From Cryobacterium sp. BB307 (GTDB lineage: Bacteria > Actinomycetota > Actinomycetes > Actinomycetales > Microbacteriaceae): a stretch of DNA of 64,000 nt. Shown here piece by piece: positions 10,641 to 19,534 of this stretch; positions within the stretch are counted from its first letter, which is position 1; each line of letters opens with the position of its first letter. The position numbers were made by a program, and so were the translations under genes. The stretch is taken from contig NZ_JAANZA010000003.1 of the NCBI RefSeq assembly GCF_012274275.1, forward strand, positions 124,001-188,000. Direction: 5' to 3'. The notes beneath the pieces are model-generated. The model had not been told where the DNA came from and did no database searches. It saw only the letters and a list, made by a program, of their open reading frames with translations.

Positions 10641-11756
10641 GTGACCGACACTGGGACAGCGCCTGTCCGCGAGCGCCGCGTGCCGTTCTGGGACAACGCC
10701 CGCTTCATCTGTGTGACGCTCGTCGTGATAGGCCACGCCATCCAGCGGCTGACGGCCGATTCGGATCCGGCGCACGTCGCCTACCTGTTCATCTACTCGT
10801 TCCACATGCCCGCGTTCGCGATCATCAGCGGGTACTTCTCCAAGGCGGACCCGCCCAACAAGCGCGCGATGCTGCGCATCATCACCGACATCCTGATCCC
10901 GTACCTGATCATGGAGTCGGTCTGGTCGCTCGTGCAGTTCCTGGTCGAGGGCAGGAGCGACTTCAACCCGTCGACGCCGTCCTGGACGCTGTGGTTCCTG
11001 CTCGCGCTCGGCATCTTCCGCGTGATCCTGCCCTACCTTGCGCTGCTGCGCTGGCCGCTCATCATCTCGGTCATCGCATCCGTCGGCGTCGGCTACTTCG
11101 CCAATGTCGACAGCACGTTCTCGCTGTCCCGCGCGATCGGCATCCTGCCATTCTTCGTGCTCGGCTGGCGGGCGCGCGAGTGGGGAATCGCCGACCGCTG
11201 GCTGCGGCTGGAGCGGATGCTCTGGATGCGAGTCGTCGCGGTCGCGGTGCTCGCTGCCTGGGTGACGGTGCTCACGGTCTACATCGACGTGTGGCGGCGG
11301 TTCGAACTCCGCTTCTGGTTCTTCTTCAACGACGGGTACCAGGAGCTGGGCGAGGAAGAGTGGTGGGCCGGACTCATCCGGCTCGCGGTCATCCTGCTCG
11401 CCGTGGTGCTGTGCGCCGCATTCCTCACCCTGATCCCCCGACGAGCCAGTTGGCTGACCCCGCTCGGTCAGGGCACCATGTACGTCTACCTGCTGCACAG
11501 CTTCCTGCTCTACCCGTTGCGCGAATCCGGGCTGCTGACCATCGGCTACCCCTCGGGCAGCCTGCTGGTGCTCATGGTGCTTGCCGGCATCGCGATCTCC
11601 ATCGTGCTCGCGAGCCCGCCGGTGCGAAGGCTGTTCCGTCCGGTCATCGAGCCCAAGCCGAAGTGGCTCTTCAGGGCCTTCGACGATGCGCCGACCGGGC
11701 ATTCGCGAATCGACCCGACCGGGTCACGACGAGATCGGCCCGCACCGCGCCGCTGA
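10641..11756 (+). CDS. Acyltransferase-3 family membrane protein
   Basis: A 371-residue integral membrane acyltransferase, likely O-acetylating a sugar or cell-envelope glycan. The GTG start gives VPFWDNARFICVTLVVIGHA, the characteristic first helix with the conserved Arg and catalytic-type His, then about ten hydrophobic segments, including WFLLALGIFRVILPY near 118 and GTMYVYLLHSFLLYP near 280. The open frame runs far upstream but antisense to the SDR gene, so GTG 10641 is chosen. It ends in a basic cytosolic tail (about residues 330-371). Fucose-4-O-acetyltransferase-like members are closest in appearance; substrate unknown. Confidence 0.85.
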   Translation: MTDTGTAPVRERRVPFWDNARFICVTLVVIGHAIQRLTADSDPAHVAYLFIYSFHMPAFAIISGYFSKADPPNKRAMLRIITDILIPYLIMESVWSLVQFLVEGRSDFNPSTPSWTLWFLLALGIFRVILPYLALLRWPLIISVIASVGVGYFANVDSTFSLSRAIGILPFFVLGWRAREWGIADRWLRLERMLWMRVVAVAVLAAWVTVLTVYIDVWRRFELRFWFFFNDGYQELGEEEWWAGLIRLAVILLAVVLCAAFLTLIPRRASWLTPLGQGTMYVYLLHSFLLYPLRESGLLTIGYPSGSLLVLMVLAGIAISIVLASPPVRRLFRPVIEPKPKWLFRAFDDAPTGHSRIDPTGSRRDRPAPRR

Positions 11757-11799
11757 CTCGTACGGCGCCGCCAATAGTTACGGCATGTTGCGGGTTCCC

Positions 11800-11828
11800 T
11801 TGTCGGCTTCAGGTGTGGTTCTTAGGCT
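11800..11828 (+). promoter_or_regulatory. Predicted sigma-70-type promoter of metY
   Basis: TTGTCG (11800-11805) and TAGGCT (11823-11828) are separated by 17 nt, a good match for a housekeeping actinobacterial promoter. The expected start site, near 11835, leaves a short leader of about 40 nt before the AAGGAG ribosome site and the ATG at 11877, too short for a SAM riboswitch. Confidence 0.5.
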
Positions 11829-11876
11829 CAACCAACCGCACGAATCGCCCCCCGTGAACCACCAAGGAGTTCCCTT

Positions 11877-13196
11877 ATGACTGACACCGCGAACTGGAAG
11901 TTCGAGACCAAGCAGATCCACTCCGGCGCCGCACCGGACCCGGTCACCAACGCGCGGGCGACCCCGATCTACCAGACGACCGCGTACGTCTTCAACAGCT
12001 CCGAGCACGCGCAGAACCTGTTCGCGCTTGCCGAGTTCGGCAACATCTACACGCGGATCCAGAACCCGACCCAGGATGTCGCCGAGCAGCGCCTCGCGGC
12101 CCTCGAGGGCGGCACCGCTGCGCTGCTGTTGTCGTCAGGCCAGTCCGCGACGACCTACGCCATTCTGAACATCGCCCAGGCGGGCGACCACATCGTCTCG
12201 TCGTCGACGATCTATGGCGGCACCTACAACCTGTTCAAGTACACGCTCGCGAAGCTGGGCATCGAGACGACCTTCGTCGAGGACCAGGATGACCCGGAGC
12301 AGTGGCGCCGCGCCATCCGTCCGAACACCAAGCTGCTCTTCGGCGAGACGATCGGCAACCCGAAGATCAACGTGCTGGACATCTCCGCGGTGGCCGGTAT
12401 CGCGCACGAGGCCGGCGTCCCGTTGATCGTCGACAACACGATCGCGACGCCGTTCCTCATCCGCCCGTTCGAGCACGGCGCCGACATCGTCGTGCACTCG
12501 GCCACCAAGTTCCTCGGCGGCCACGGCACCGTCATCGCCGGCGCGATAGTCGACGGCGGCACGTTCGAGTGGTCGAAGCACGTCGACAAGTTCCCCGGCC
12601 TCACCGAGCCGGACGAGTCGTACCACGGTGTCAGCTACACCGGCGTGCTGGGCGACGCGATCGCCTACATCATCAAGGCCCGCGTGCAGCTGCTGCGCGA
12701 CCTCGGGTCGGCCATCTCGCCGCAGAGCGCCTGGCAGCTCATCCAGGGCATCGAGACGCTGAGCCTGAGGGTCGAGCGGCACGTCGCCAACGCGCAGAAG
12801 GTGGCCGAGTGGCTCGACGCGCGCGACGACGTCGACATCGTCTACTACGCCGGACTGCCGTCTAGCCCCTGGTACGAGGCGGGACGCAAGTACGCGCCGA
12901 ATGGAAGCGGCGCGGTGCTGTCGTTCGAGCTCAAGGGTGGCGTCGACGCCGGCCGCACGTTCGTTGACAACCTCGACCTGTTCAGCCACGTCGCGAACAT
13001 CGGTGACGTGCGCAGCCTCGTCATCCACCCCGCATCGACGACCCACTCGCAGCTCACCCCCGAGCAGCAGCTGAGCGCCGGCGTCACGCCGGGCCTGGTG
13101 CGGCTCTCGGTGGGCCTCGAGAACATCGACGACATCCTCGCCGACCTCGACAAGGGTCTGGCCGCGGCTCGCGGCACGGCGGTGAGCGCCGCCTGA
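11877..13196 (+). CDS. metY: O-acetylhomoserine aminocarboxypropyltransferase / sulfhydrylase
   Basis: A PLP enzyme that makes homocysteine from O-acetyl-homoserine and sulfide (direct sulfhydrylation) in methionine synthesis. The 439-residue length and Cys/Met-metabolism fold fit MetY: KFETKQIHSG at the start, the tyrosine segment TPIYQTTAYVF near 40, SSGQSATTYAILN near 88, VDNTIATPFLIRPFEHGAD near 190 and the PLP lysine in HSATKFLGGHG near 212. AAGGAG lies 7 nt before the ATG. It is followed by metX, the enzyme making its substrate, 116 nt downstream on the same strand with a hairpin repeat between them. Confidence 0.96.
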   Translation: MTDTANWKFETKQIHSGAAPDPVTNARATPIYQTTAYVFNSSEHAQNLFALAEFGNIYTRIQNPTQDVAEQRLAALEGGTAALLLSSGQSATTYAILNIAQAGDHIVSSSTIYGGTYNLFKYTLAKLGIETTFVEDQDDPEQWRRAIRPNTKLLFGETIGNPKINVLDISAVAGIAHEAGVPLIVDNTIATPFLIRPFEHGADIVVHSATKFLGGHGTVIAGAIVDGGTFEWSKHVDKFPGLTEPDESYHGVSYTGVLGDAIAYIIKARVQLLRDLGSAISPQSAWQLIQGIETLSLRVERHVANAQKVAEWLDARDDVDIVYYAGLPSSPWYEAGRKYAPNGSGAVLSFELKGGVDAGRTFVDNLDLFSHVANIGDVRSLVIHPASTTHSQLTPEQQLSAGVTPGLVRLSVGLENIDDILADLDKGLAAARGTAVSAA

Positions 13197-13208
13197 CCCG
13201 CACGGGCC

Positions 13209-13247
13209 GTGCCGTAAGCAAGGGAACTCTCGCTCGCTTACGGCACA
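13209..13247. repeat. Palindromic intergenic element, copy A
   Basis: A perfect 11-bp inverted repeat (GTGCCGTAAGC at 13209-13219, complement at 13236-13246) encloses a 16-nt loop beginning AAGGGAACTCTCG. It lies 12 nt after the metY stop and could end metY transcription. The same 39-nt core, loop included, recurs in inverse orientation at 38989-39027 with 31 of 39 positions equal, so it is a member of a dispersed repeat family and not only a private terminator. Confidence 0.75.
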
Positions 13248-13312
13248 GCCCTGCGGGGCCGGCGCGTAACACTCGCGTTGCGTTCAGTCGTTCGGGGGCA
13301 GAATGGCTTCAC

Positions 13313-14536
13313 ATGGACTGGCAGACGGCAGAGGATTCGGCACCTTCGGCGTTCATCACCGAAGCCAACCTTCGCTCTGTGCTGGGCAAGCCGCCCGCGA
13401 CCGGCGCGTGGCGGGAGGGCGACCCCGTCGGTGACCGGCGCTTCGTCTCGCTCGGTGCGCTGCCGCTGGAGTTCGGCGGGTCGCTTCCGACCGTGCGCAT
13501 CGCCTACGAGACCTGGGGCACGCTGAACGACGACCGCAGCAATGCGGTGCTAATTCTGCACGCGCTCACCGGCGACAGCCACGTCCTCGGGGAAGCGGGG
13601 CCCGGGCATCCGACCGACGGGTGGTGGAGCGGCATCGTCGGTCCCGGCGGCTACATCGACACCGACCGCTGGTTCGTCGTCGCACCCAACATGCTGGGTG
13701 GCTGCCAGGGTTCGACCGGCCCGGCGTCGACCGCACCGGATGGCGCCGAGTGGGGCGCGAGATTCCCCTACCTGAGCATCCGCGACCAGGTCACGGCGCA
13801 AGCGGTCTTCTCGGATCGGCTCGGCATCGGACGCTGGGCAGCGGTGGTCGGCGGGTCGATGGGCGGCATGCAGGCCCTCGAGTGGGCAGTCAGCCACCCC
13901 GACCGGCTCGACTCGGTCGCAGTGCTCGCCGCCCCCGCGACCAGCACGGCCGACCAGATCGCGCTGAACTCGGTGCAGCTGGAGGCGATTCGGATCGACC
14001 CCGGCTGGGCGGACGGCGACTACTACGACGCCAACGACGGCGAGGGCCCACACCGCGGACTCGCCCTCGCCAGGCGGATGGCGCTCCTCAACTACCGCTC
14101 CCCCGACGAGCTCAACGACCGGTTCCGCCGCAGCTGGCAGAGCGGCATCAGCCCGATGGGGTCAACCGGTCGCTTCGCGGTCGAGAGCTACCTCGACTTC
14201 CACGGCAACAAGTTCTCCCGCCGCTTCGACGCCAACAGCTACATCACCCTGGTCACCGCGATGAGCTCGCACGACGTGGGACGCGACCGCGGCGGGGCCG
14301 AGCTTGCGCTCTCCCGCTCCACCGCGCGCAGCCTGGTCCTCGGCATCGACAGCGATCGCCTGTTCCCGCTCGAGGAGCAGCAGTTCCTCGCACGACACCT
14401 GCCGAACGGGGTCACCGCCCGCGAGCCGATCGTCATCAGCTCTGAGTATGGTCACGACGCATTCCTGATCGAGAACGAACTTGTCGGCGCCGCACTGGAG
14501 CGGCTGCTGAGCGACGTGCGAGTGGGCGGCAGTTGA
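13313..14536 (+). CDS. metX: Homoserine O-acetyltransferase
   Basis: Transfers acetyl from acetyl-CoA to homoserine, giving the substrate of the upstream MetY. The 407-residue alpha/beta-hydrolase shows the MetX family features: LPLEFGGSLP near 50, LHALTGDSHV near 84, the nucleophile Ser in VGGSMGGMQALEW near 184, LNGCQG-like NMLGGCQGSTGP near 127, SDRLFPLEEQQ with the catalytic Asp near 345 and the catalytic His in YGHDAFL near 382. The nearest upstream feature is palindromic element A, so metY and metX may share a transcript with partial termination, or be separate units. Confidence 0.95.
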   Translation: MDWQTAEDSAPSAFITEANLRSVLGKPPATGAWREGDPVGDRRFVSLGALPLEFGGSLPTVRIAYETWGTLNDDRSNAVLILHALTGDSHVLGEAGPGHPTDGWWSGIVGPGGYIDTDRWFVVAPNMLGGCQGSTGPASTAPDGAEWGARFPYLSIRDQVTAQAVFSDRLGIGRWAAVVGGSMGGMQALEWAVSHPDRLDSVAVLAAPATSTADQIALNSVQLEAIRIDPGWADGDYYDANDGEGPHRGLALARRMALLNYRSPDELNDRFRRSWQSGISPMGSTGRFAVESYLDFHGNKFSRRFDANSYITLVTAMSSHDVGRDRGGAELALSRSTARSLVLGIDSDRLFPLEEQQFLARHLPNGVTAREPIVISSEYGHDAFLIENELVGAALERLLSDVRVGGS

Positions 14537-14601
14537 CTATGCTGTTCAGTTAAGCCCGGGGAAAGAGTCCCGATCCGACCGACGGGCTTGTGGGGGCAGA
14601 A

Positions 14602-15264
14602 TTGGCAGGCACGCCGCAACGAAGCGCTCGGCCCGAAGTTCGAGTTGCGATCGTGGACGACTTCCGGATGGTCGTCGACGGCCTCGTCGCGAATCTCCGC
14701 GACCGCAGACTGCGGCTCCGCGTGGTCCTCCAGGTGACAACCTGGGCGGACCTGCTCGCCCACCCCGAGTACCCGGCCGACGTGACGGTACTCGACCTGA
14801 ACCTCGGCGACGGCATTCGGATCGACACCAAGGTGCACGCACTGCTGGCCGCAGGCAGCCAGGTCGTGCTGATCAGCCGGCATGCGGACTCGACGTCGAT
14901 CGCGCGCGCGCTGCATGCGGGAGCGCTGAGCTTCGTGCCGAAGTCCGCGCCGGCTTCCGAGCTGGCGAAGGCGGTGCGCGCCGCGGCGAACGGCGAGCGC
15001 TACCTGCCGGAGGAGTTCGCGCCGACGACGCTGGAGGCCCTTCAGCATCCGAAACTCGGACCGCGCGAATTCCGGGCGCTCGAACTGTACGCGTCGGGGC
15101 ACTCGATCCGCGAAGTGGCCGAGGACATGGGATCGACGGTCGAGACGGTGAAGTCGTACATCAAGCGCGCTCGGGCGAAGTACCGCGCTGCGGGGGTCGA
15201 GCTTGGCTCCAAGCTGCTGCTGCGGCAGCACGCGCTGCGTGAGGGCTGGCTCGACCGCGAATAG
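14602..15264 (+). CDS. LuxR-type response regulator (orphan)
   Basis: A two-component response regulator with an N-terminal receiver domain (VRVAIVDDF with acidic pair near residue 17, phosphoacceptor Asp in VTVLDLNLGD near 57, switch Ser in VVLISRHAD near 83, Lys in FVPKSAP near 107) and a C-terminal LuxR-like helix-turn-helix (GPREFRALELYASGHSIREVAEDMGSTVETVKSYIKRAR). TTG 14602 has a GGGGGC ribosome site; an in-frame GTG at 14590 lacks one, so the start is uncertain by 4 codons. No kinase gene is adjacent. It is clearly paralogous to the regulator at 18860, including the rare SYIKRAR/SYLKRIR recognition region, and may be served by the kinase at 16401. Confidence 0.88.
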   Translation: MAGTPQRSARPEVRVAIVDDFRMVVDGLVANLRDRRLRLRVVLQVTTWADLLAHPEYPADVTVLDLNLGDGIRIDTKVHALLAAGSQVVLISRHADSTSIARALHAGALSFVPKSAPASELAKAVRAAANGERYLPEEFAPTTLEALQHPKLGPREFRALELYASGHSIREVAEDMGSTVETVKSYIKRARAKYRAAGVELGSKLLLRQHALREGWLDRE

Positions 15265-15301
15265 CGCCCTCTTGCCCGAGCGCCGTGATTAGCATGACTG
15301 C

Positions 15302-16150
15302 ATGCGACCCGCCGCCGTCAGTTGCGCGATTGTCGCGATCGGCCTGCTGGGCGCGTGCTCGCCGATCGCGCACACGGCGCTGCCCGACGGTGTGAGCGTC
15401 GACGTCTACCAGACCCGGATGGACTACGGCGCCCGTGAGCTCGAGGTATCCGTCACCAACGAAACCGACGCGGAGCTCGAGGTCCTCGAGCTCGTCTTCG
15501 ACTCACCGGCATTCGTCTCCGAGACCGCGTACCAACGTGCCCCGTCGACGATCGGCCCCGGGCGGACGACGGACTTCCGGGTGAGCCTGCCGGCGGCCGA
15601 CTGCTCCGCCACCGACCCGAAGCCGGTCGTGCGAATCGAGTTCGAGCATGACGGGATGCCGGGCAGCGCATCCGTGGAACCGGTCGACCGTCTGGGCCAG
15701 TTGCCAGGCATCACCGCGGAAGACTGCCTGGCTGAGGCACTGGCCGAGCACGTCAGGGTGGAATGGTCGGATGAGCTTCGTGTCGTCGACCGCGGCGGAC
15801 GGAAGGTCGCGCTGCTCGATCTGGTCCTCGAGCCGACCGGCGCGCGCGGCGAGGTCACCCTCGAGACGCTCCACGGCACACCGCTCTTCCTGCTGACCGA
15901 CGAGAACGGTGCGGCGACCGACGAATTGGCGCTCGCCACGCCCGTGCAGGCGCAGAGCGAACGATCGACCGTCACCGTCGGCGTCGTCCCGACCCGATGC
16001 GACCTGCACGCCATGGCCGACGACAAACGCGGCACCTGGTTCCCGCTGCGCGTCAGCACCGATCGGCTGGAGGGCACGGTCTACGTGCCGACGAGCGAGC
16101 GGATGCGCACCGAACTGTTCGCCTACATCGGAGCATCCTGCGTCACCTGA
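15302..16150 (+). CDS. Putative secreted lipoprotein of unknown function
   Basis: A 282-residue protein with a lipoprotein signal: short basic start, hydrophobic segment and lipobox LGAC (Cys near residue 20), so it is probably exported and lipid-anchored. The mature part is rich in beta strands and acidic residues (ELEVSVTNETDAELEVLELVF), like an immunoglobulin-like fold, and has Cys residues near 101, 144, 239 and 280 that could form disulfides. I recognise no family. It lies between the orphan regulator and the kinase operon on the same strand, so a role in envelope sensing is possible but unproven. Confidence 0.75.
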   Translation: MRPAAVSCAIVAIGLLGACSPIAHTALPDGVSVDVYQTRMDYGARELEVSVTNETDAELEVLELVFDSPAFVSETAYQRAPSTIGPGRTTDFRVSLPAADCSATDPKPVVRIEFEHDGMPGSASVEPVDRLGQLPGITAEDCLAEALAEHVRVEWSDELRVVDRGGRKVALLDLVLEPTGARGEVTLETLHGTPLFLLTDENGAATDELALATPVQAQSERSTVTVGVVPTRCDLHAMADDKRGTWFPLRVSTDRLEGTVYVPTSERMRTELFAYIGASCVT

Positions 16151-16185
16151 TCCGGGTGGGCTGAGCAGACGATGCGGTTAACGGC

Positions 16186-16216
16186 CAAGCGGGCCGCTTT
16201 TTACGCGACCCGCTTG
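16186..16216. terminator. Hairpin, possible terminator after the lipoprotein gene
   Basis: CAAGCGGG (16186-16193) pairs with CCCGCTTG (16209-16216) around a 15-nt loop that contains a T run. It begins 35 nt after the lipoprotein stop. The rest of the 250-nt gap up to 16400 shows no gene; it should hold the promoter of the kinase operon, which I could not fix. Confidence 0.4.
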
Positions 16217-16400
16217 CACTCCCCAATGAAGCCGGTGTGCTTTCCGGCAAGTGTTCCGGATCTCCGCTAGGACGGGTTTCCGGGGCGAGCGTGTGGCTTG
16301 GTGCCCCTCTGTGCTCGCTATCGAGCTTAATGTGCCGATGTGGGGAGTAGAACGGTGTCGTACCCCCATTTGAGGTCACAGACGTGCCACGATTGCCGGT

Positions 16401-17576
16401 GTGGAACCCATCGCTAAAGAGCGCGACCGTCTCCTGTACCGGACGACGCGCGCGCTGGGTATGGCGACGGCCACCACGAGCCTGATCGCCCTCAGCGTTC
16501 CCGGCATGATGCCGACGAATGCGTGGCTCGCGATGCTCGGGCCGTTTGTTGTCTTGTTCCTCAGCCTGTATGCCCTCGGGCGCGATCCCCGGTTGCCATG
16601 GGCCGTTCTGGGCATATTCGCAGGAATCGTGATCCTGGTCATCGCCAACCTGCCGTTCGCCGCGGACCACGCCGCGAGCCTGCCTTTTGCGCTCGCGCCG
16701 CTCGCAGGCGGAACGCTGGCCTCCTTCTCGTTGGTGCTCACAACGAGCGTCCCGCGCCTGGTCATCCTCGGCCTGTCGTTCGGCACCGCGACCGTGCTCA
16801 CCGAGCTCGTCAGCCCGAGCAGCGGCATCCTGTCGGAGAAGACCATCATCGTCATCGTCGGCTGGCTGCTCATCATCCTGCTCGGCTTCTGGCTCAGCTC
16901 GAGCGTTCCCCGAACCGCCCGGCGGATCTACAGCATCGGCCGAGCGCACCGCGCCGAGCGTCAGGCGAGCGAGATCGAGGCACAGCGACGCCAATCGGCT
17001 CGGTTGCTGCACGACACGGTGCTTGCGACGCTGACGCTGTTCGCCCACTCGGGCGTCGGGGTGTCACCGGATGCCTTGAAACAGCAGGCTCGGGAGGACG
17101 CGCAGCTGCTGCGTCAGCTGCGCCTCGGCGCGACTCCGGTCCCCGGAGCACACCAGGCCACGGAGACCTCGCCCGTCGCCGTGGTCGAGATCGACCCGTC
17201 CGCGGGCACAACTCTGGAGTCGGTGAAGAGCAGGTTCCACCGCATCGGCCTGGAGGTCAGCTGGCACGGAACGAGCCAGGTGCTGCTTCCGCATCACGTG
17301 CTCGACGCGTTCCTGCTCGCGCTCGCGGAGTGCCTCGAGAACGTGCGCAGGCACGCCGGCGTCAAGGTCGCCCACGTCACAATCACCGACGATGAGACGA
17401 CAGTGCGTGCAATGGTGACCGACTCGGGCGTAGGGTTCGATGTCAAGGACATCGACTCGGCGAGGATGGGACTCAAAGAATCCGTGGTCGGCAGGTTGGG
17501 GGAAGTGGGCGGCAACGCCCGCCTGTTCTCCGCGCCCGGAGCCGGGACGACGGTCGTGCTGGAGGTCCCTAAGTGA
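16401..17576 (+). CDS. Sensor histidine kinase (HisKA_3-like)
   Basis: A 391-residue membrane kinase, presumably phosphorylating the LuxR-type regulator encoded downstream. Five to six hydrophobic segments occupy about residues 15-175, with almost no extracytoplasmic domain. The dimerisation/phosphoacceptor segment is RRQSARLLHDTVLATL (His near 206). The HATPase part has the N box ECLENVRRHAG near 315, G1 DSGVGFD near 345 and GAGTTVVLEVP at the end. GTG start at 16401. Its TGA overlaps the GTG start of the next gene, so kinase and kinase-like protein are coupled. The intramembrane-sensing layout is typical of envelope-stress kinases. Confidence 0.9.
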   Translation: MEPIAKERDRLLYRTTRALGMATATTSLIALSVPGMMPTNAWLAMLGPFVVLFLSLYALGRDPRLPWAVLGIFAGIVILVIANLPFAADHAASLPFALAPLAGGTLASFSLVLTTSVPRLVILGLSFGTATVLTELVSPSSGILSEKTIIVIVGWLLIILLGFWLSSSVPRTARRIYSIGRAHRAERQASEIEAQRRQSARLLHDTVLATLTLFAHSGVGVSPDALKQQAREDAQLLRQLRLGATPVPGAHQATETSPVAVVEIDPSAGTTLESVKSRFHRIGLEVSWHGTSQVLLPHHVLDAFLLALAECLENVRRHAGVKVAHVTITDDETTVRAMVTDSGVGFDVKDIDSARMGLKESVVGRLGEVGGNARLFSAPGAGTTVVLEVPK

Positions 17577-18850
17577 GCCACCCCGTCGAGGTCAACACCC
17601 TCGGAACGGTCGTCGGCAAACGCGGCCGGCCGCGCAACATATCGAACTCCCCGGCCGCCCGGGCGCTGCGCAAGGCGGCGACCGGCGGCGCAAGTCTCGG
17701 CACGGGGTACCTGGGCATCGGCGCCGGCATCATCGCCGGACTTCAGGCGGTCTTCGCGTTGGGCTTCTTCCTGACACGCATCGACACGTACCCGAACCTC
17801 ATTCCCATCTCGCTCGCCTGGGTGCTGTTCTTCGTCACCACGATCGCGGTCGGCATGGTCATTGCGCTGGCGGGCGAGCGGATGCCGGGTTGGCTGTTCG
17901 CGGTGCTGCTGGCCGCGATGGGCGGCGTGATCGTCCTCGATTTCGCCGCCATTGGGCCGTTGCTGAACATCGGAGCGACAGCCACAGCATCCGTCTCCGC
18001 GAGTTTCGGGCTGCTGCTGGCCGTCACACTGCGCCCCGCGTTGGAGCTGGTTCTTGCCGGCAGCGCGATCGCGGTCGCTTTCGTCGTGGCGATCCTGTCA
18101 ACCACTCAGCTCACCGTCGAGACCATCCCCGCGCAACTCGGTGTGCTGCTCCTCGTGCTGCTGCCGCCGTTCTTCGGCAGCTGGCTGGTCGCGCAGTTCC
18201 GCCGGATGGTTCAGATCGAGCTCGACCGCGTGCTCGTGCAGTCGACGGTGTCGGCACCACGGCTGGCGGTGGGCATGCTCGCCTCGGAGGAGCTGGCCCG
18301 GCTGGACCTCGCCGCGGAGGAGCTCTTCGACTCGGTGGCAAGCGGCCGCACCAAGCTGCCCCTCGACCCGGCGACCGCGTCACGCGCGGCATCCCTCGCC
18401 ACCGAGTTGCGTCTGCACCTCATCGAGGGACGCCGTGAGACCTGGCTGTACCACGCGATCACCGAGTCGGAGCAGCTCGGCCGTTCGGTGACGCTGACCG
18501 ACCCCAACAGCCTCGCCGGGCTCCTCGACGCGGGCGAGCGCGACGGGCTGCTCGCGGCTGTGTGGCTGCTGGTCTCCGACAAGGGGAAGAAGAAGCCCAC
18601 CGTGCACCTGCAGTTGGGTCCGCTGGCCGCGCCGGATCCGGATGCCCAGACCCGCACCATCACGATTCCCATAGTCATCTCGACCACCGGCGTTTCGCGC
18701 AACCGGGTCGAGCCCGCGACGTGGAGCGCGATCGAACGCGTCGGACGTTTCACCACCACCATCGAGAACTCGAGCCTGCGGGTCGAGATCAATTGCTCGG
18801 TGGTTGCCCCTTCAGACCAATACCATGCTGAACAAGCAGTCCAGAGATAA
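17573..18850 (+). CDS. Kinase-like membrane protein, apparently lacking catalytic boxes
   Basis: A 425-residue protein with a basic cytosolic N-terminus (KRGRPRN near 17), five hydrophobic segments between about 45 and 210, and a cytosolic C-terminal half. The layout copies the upstream kinase (membrane part, helical linker with QIELDRVLVQSTV near 220, then a mixed alpha/beta domain), but I see no phosphoacceptor His motif, no N box and no DxGxG. It is therefore best read as a degenerate kinase or co-sensor. GTG 17573 overlaps the kinase stop by 4 nt, and the regulator gene follows after 9 nt, so all three are one operon. Confidence 0.8.
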   Translation: MSHPVEVNTLGTVVGKRGRPRNISNSPAARALRKAATGGASLGTGYLGIGAGIIAGLQAVFALGFFLTRIDTYPNLIPISLAWVLFFVTTIAVGMVIALAGERMPGWLFAVLLAAMGGVIVLDFAAIGPLLNIGATATASVSASFGLLLAVTLRPALELVLAGSAIAVAFVVAILSTTQLTVETIPAQLGVLLLVLLPPFFGSWLVAQFRRMVQIELDRVLVQSTVSAPRLAVGMLASEELARLDLAAEELFDSVASGRTKLPLDPATASRAASLATELRLHLIEGRRETWLYHAITESEQLGRSVTLTDPNSLAGLLDAGERDGLLAAVWLLVSDKGKKKPTVHLQLGPLAAPDPDAQTRTITIPIVISTTGVSRNRVEPATWSAIERVGRFTTTIENSSLRVEINCSVVAPSDQYHAEQAVQR

Positions 18851-18859
18851 GGAACCACC

Positions 18860-19534
18860 GTGGCAACAGCAGAAGCACCCATTCGACTCGCCCTTGTCGA
18901 CGACCACCGGATGCTGCTCTCGGCGCTCACCGAGTGGATTCGCAACGCTGCGGATGACATCTCGATGGTCGCGGCAGTGACGACCTGGCCCGAATTGCTC
19001 ACGCATCCGCAGTTCCCCGTCGATGTCGTCCTGCTCGACCTCGACCTGAAGGACGACCTGCCGGTGTCCCTCAAGATCTCCACCCTGAAGACCACTGGTG
19101 TTAAGACCGTGCTCATGAGCACCTACTCCGAACCCAACGTGGTGCGCGAGGCGCTGGGTGCCGGTGCGCTCGGCTACCTGGTGAAGAGCGAGGACGCGTC
19201 GATGATCGTCGAGGCGATCCGCGCGGCGCACGCCGGAGAGTCGTACATCTCGGCGGAACTCGATCTCGCTCTCAACGCCAACGATGTCGGTGGGGCGCCG
19301 AAGCTGAGCGCGCAGGAGCGCCGGGTGATGGCCCTGTACGGCGGCGGCGAGCCGGTCAAGGCGGTGGCGTTCCAGCTGGGCATCTCGGAGGAGACCGCGA
19401 AGTCGTACCTCAAGCGCATTCGAGAGAAGTACCGCGTCGCGGGCATCGACGTGGGCACCAAGGTGGCGCTGCGGAAGCGCGCCATCCAGGACGGCATCCT
19501 GCTGCAGACTCCGGAACCGACCGGCGGGTTCTAG
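18860..19534 (+). CDS. LuxR-type response regulator of the kinase operon
   Basis: A 224-residue response regulator. Receiver: LALVDDHRM with the acidic pair near 15, phosphoacceptor in VVLLDLDLKD near 58, VLMSTYSEP near 84 and the Lys in GYLVKSEDA near 107. The C-terminal helix-turn-helix runs from LSAQERRVMALYGGG to KSYLKRIREKYR (about 150-200). GTG 18860 follows AAGGA. It is the third gene of the kinase operon and so the likely phosphorylation partner. The stop overlaps the convergent glycosyltransferase stop. Confidence 0.93.
   Translation: MATAEAPIRLALVDDHRMLLSALTEWIRNAADDISMVAAVTTWPELLTHPQFPVDVVLLDLDLKDDLPVSLKISTLKTTGVKTVLMSTYSEPNVVREALGAGALGYLVKSEDASMIVEAIRAAHAGESYISAELDLALNANDVGGAPKLSAQERRVMALYGGGEPVKAVAFQLGISEETAKSYLKRIREKYRVAGIDVGTKVALRKRAIQDGILLQTPEPTGGF

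Noticed and set aside
9789..11702. 637-codon minus-strand frame continuing upstream of the SDR
   Set aside because: The upstream part is antisense to the acyltransferase and Arg/Asp/Glu-rich; the SDR starts at ATG 10562 at the cofactor strand.
11757..11876. SAM riboswitch before metY
   Set aside because: The predicted transcript leader is only about 40 nt and none of the SAM-I/IV conserved core is present.
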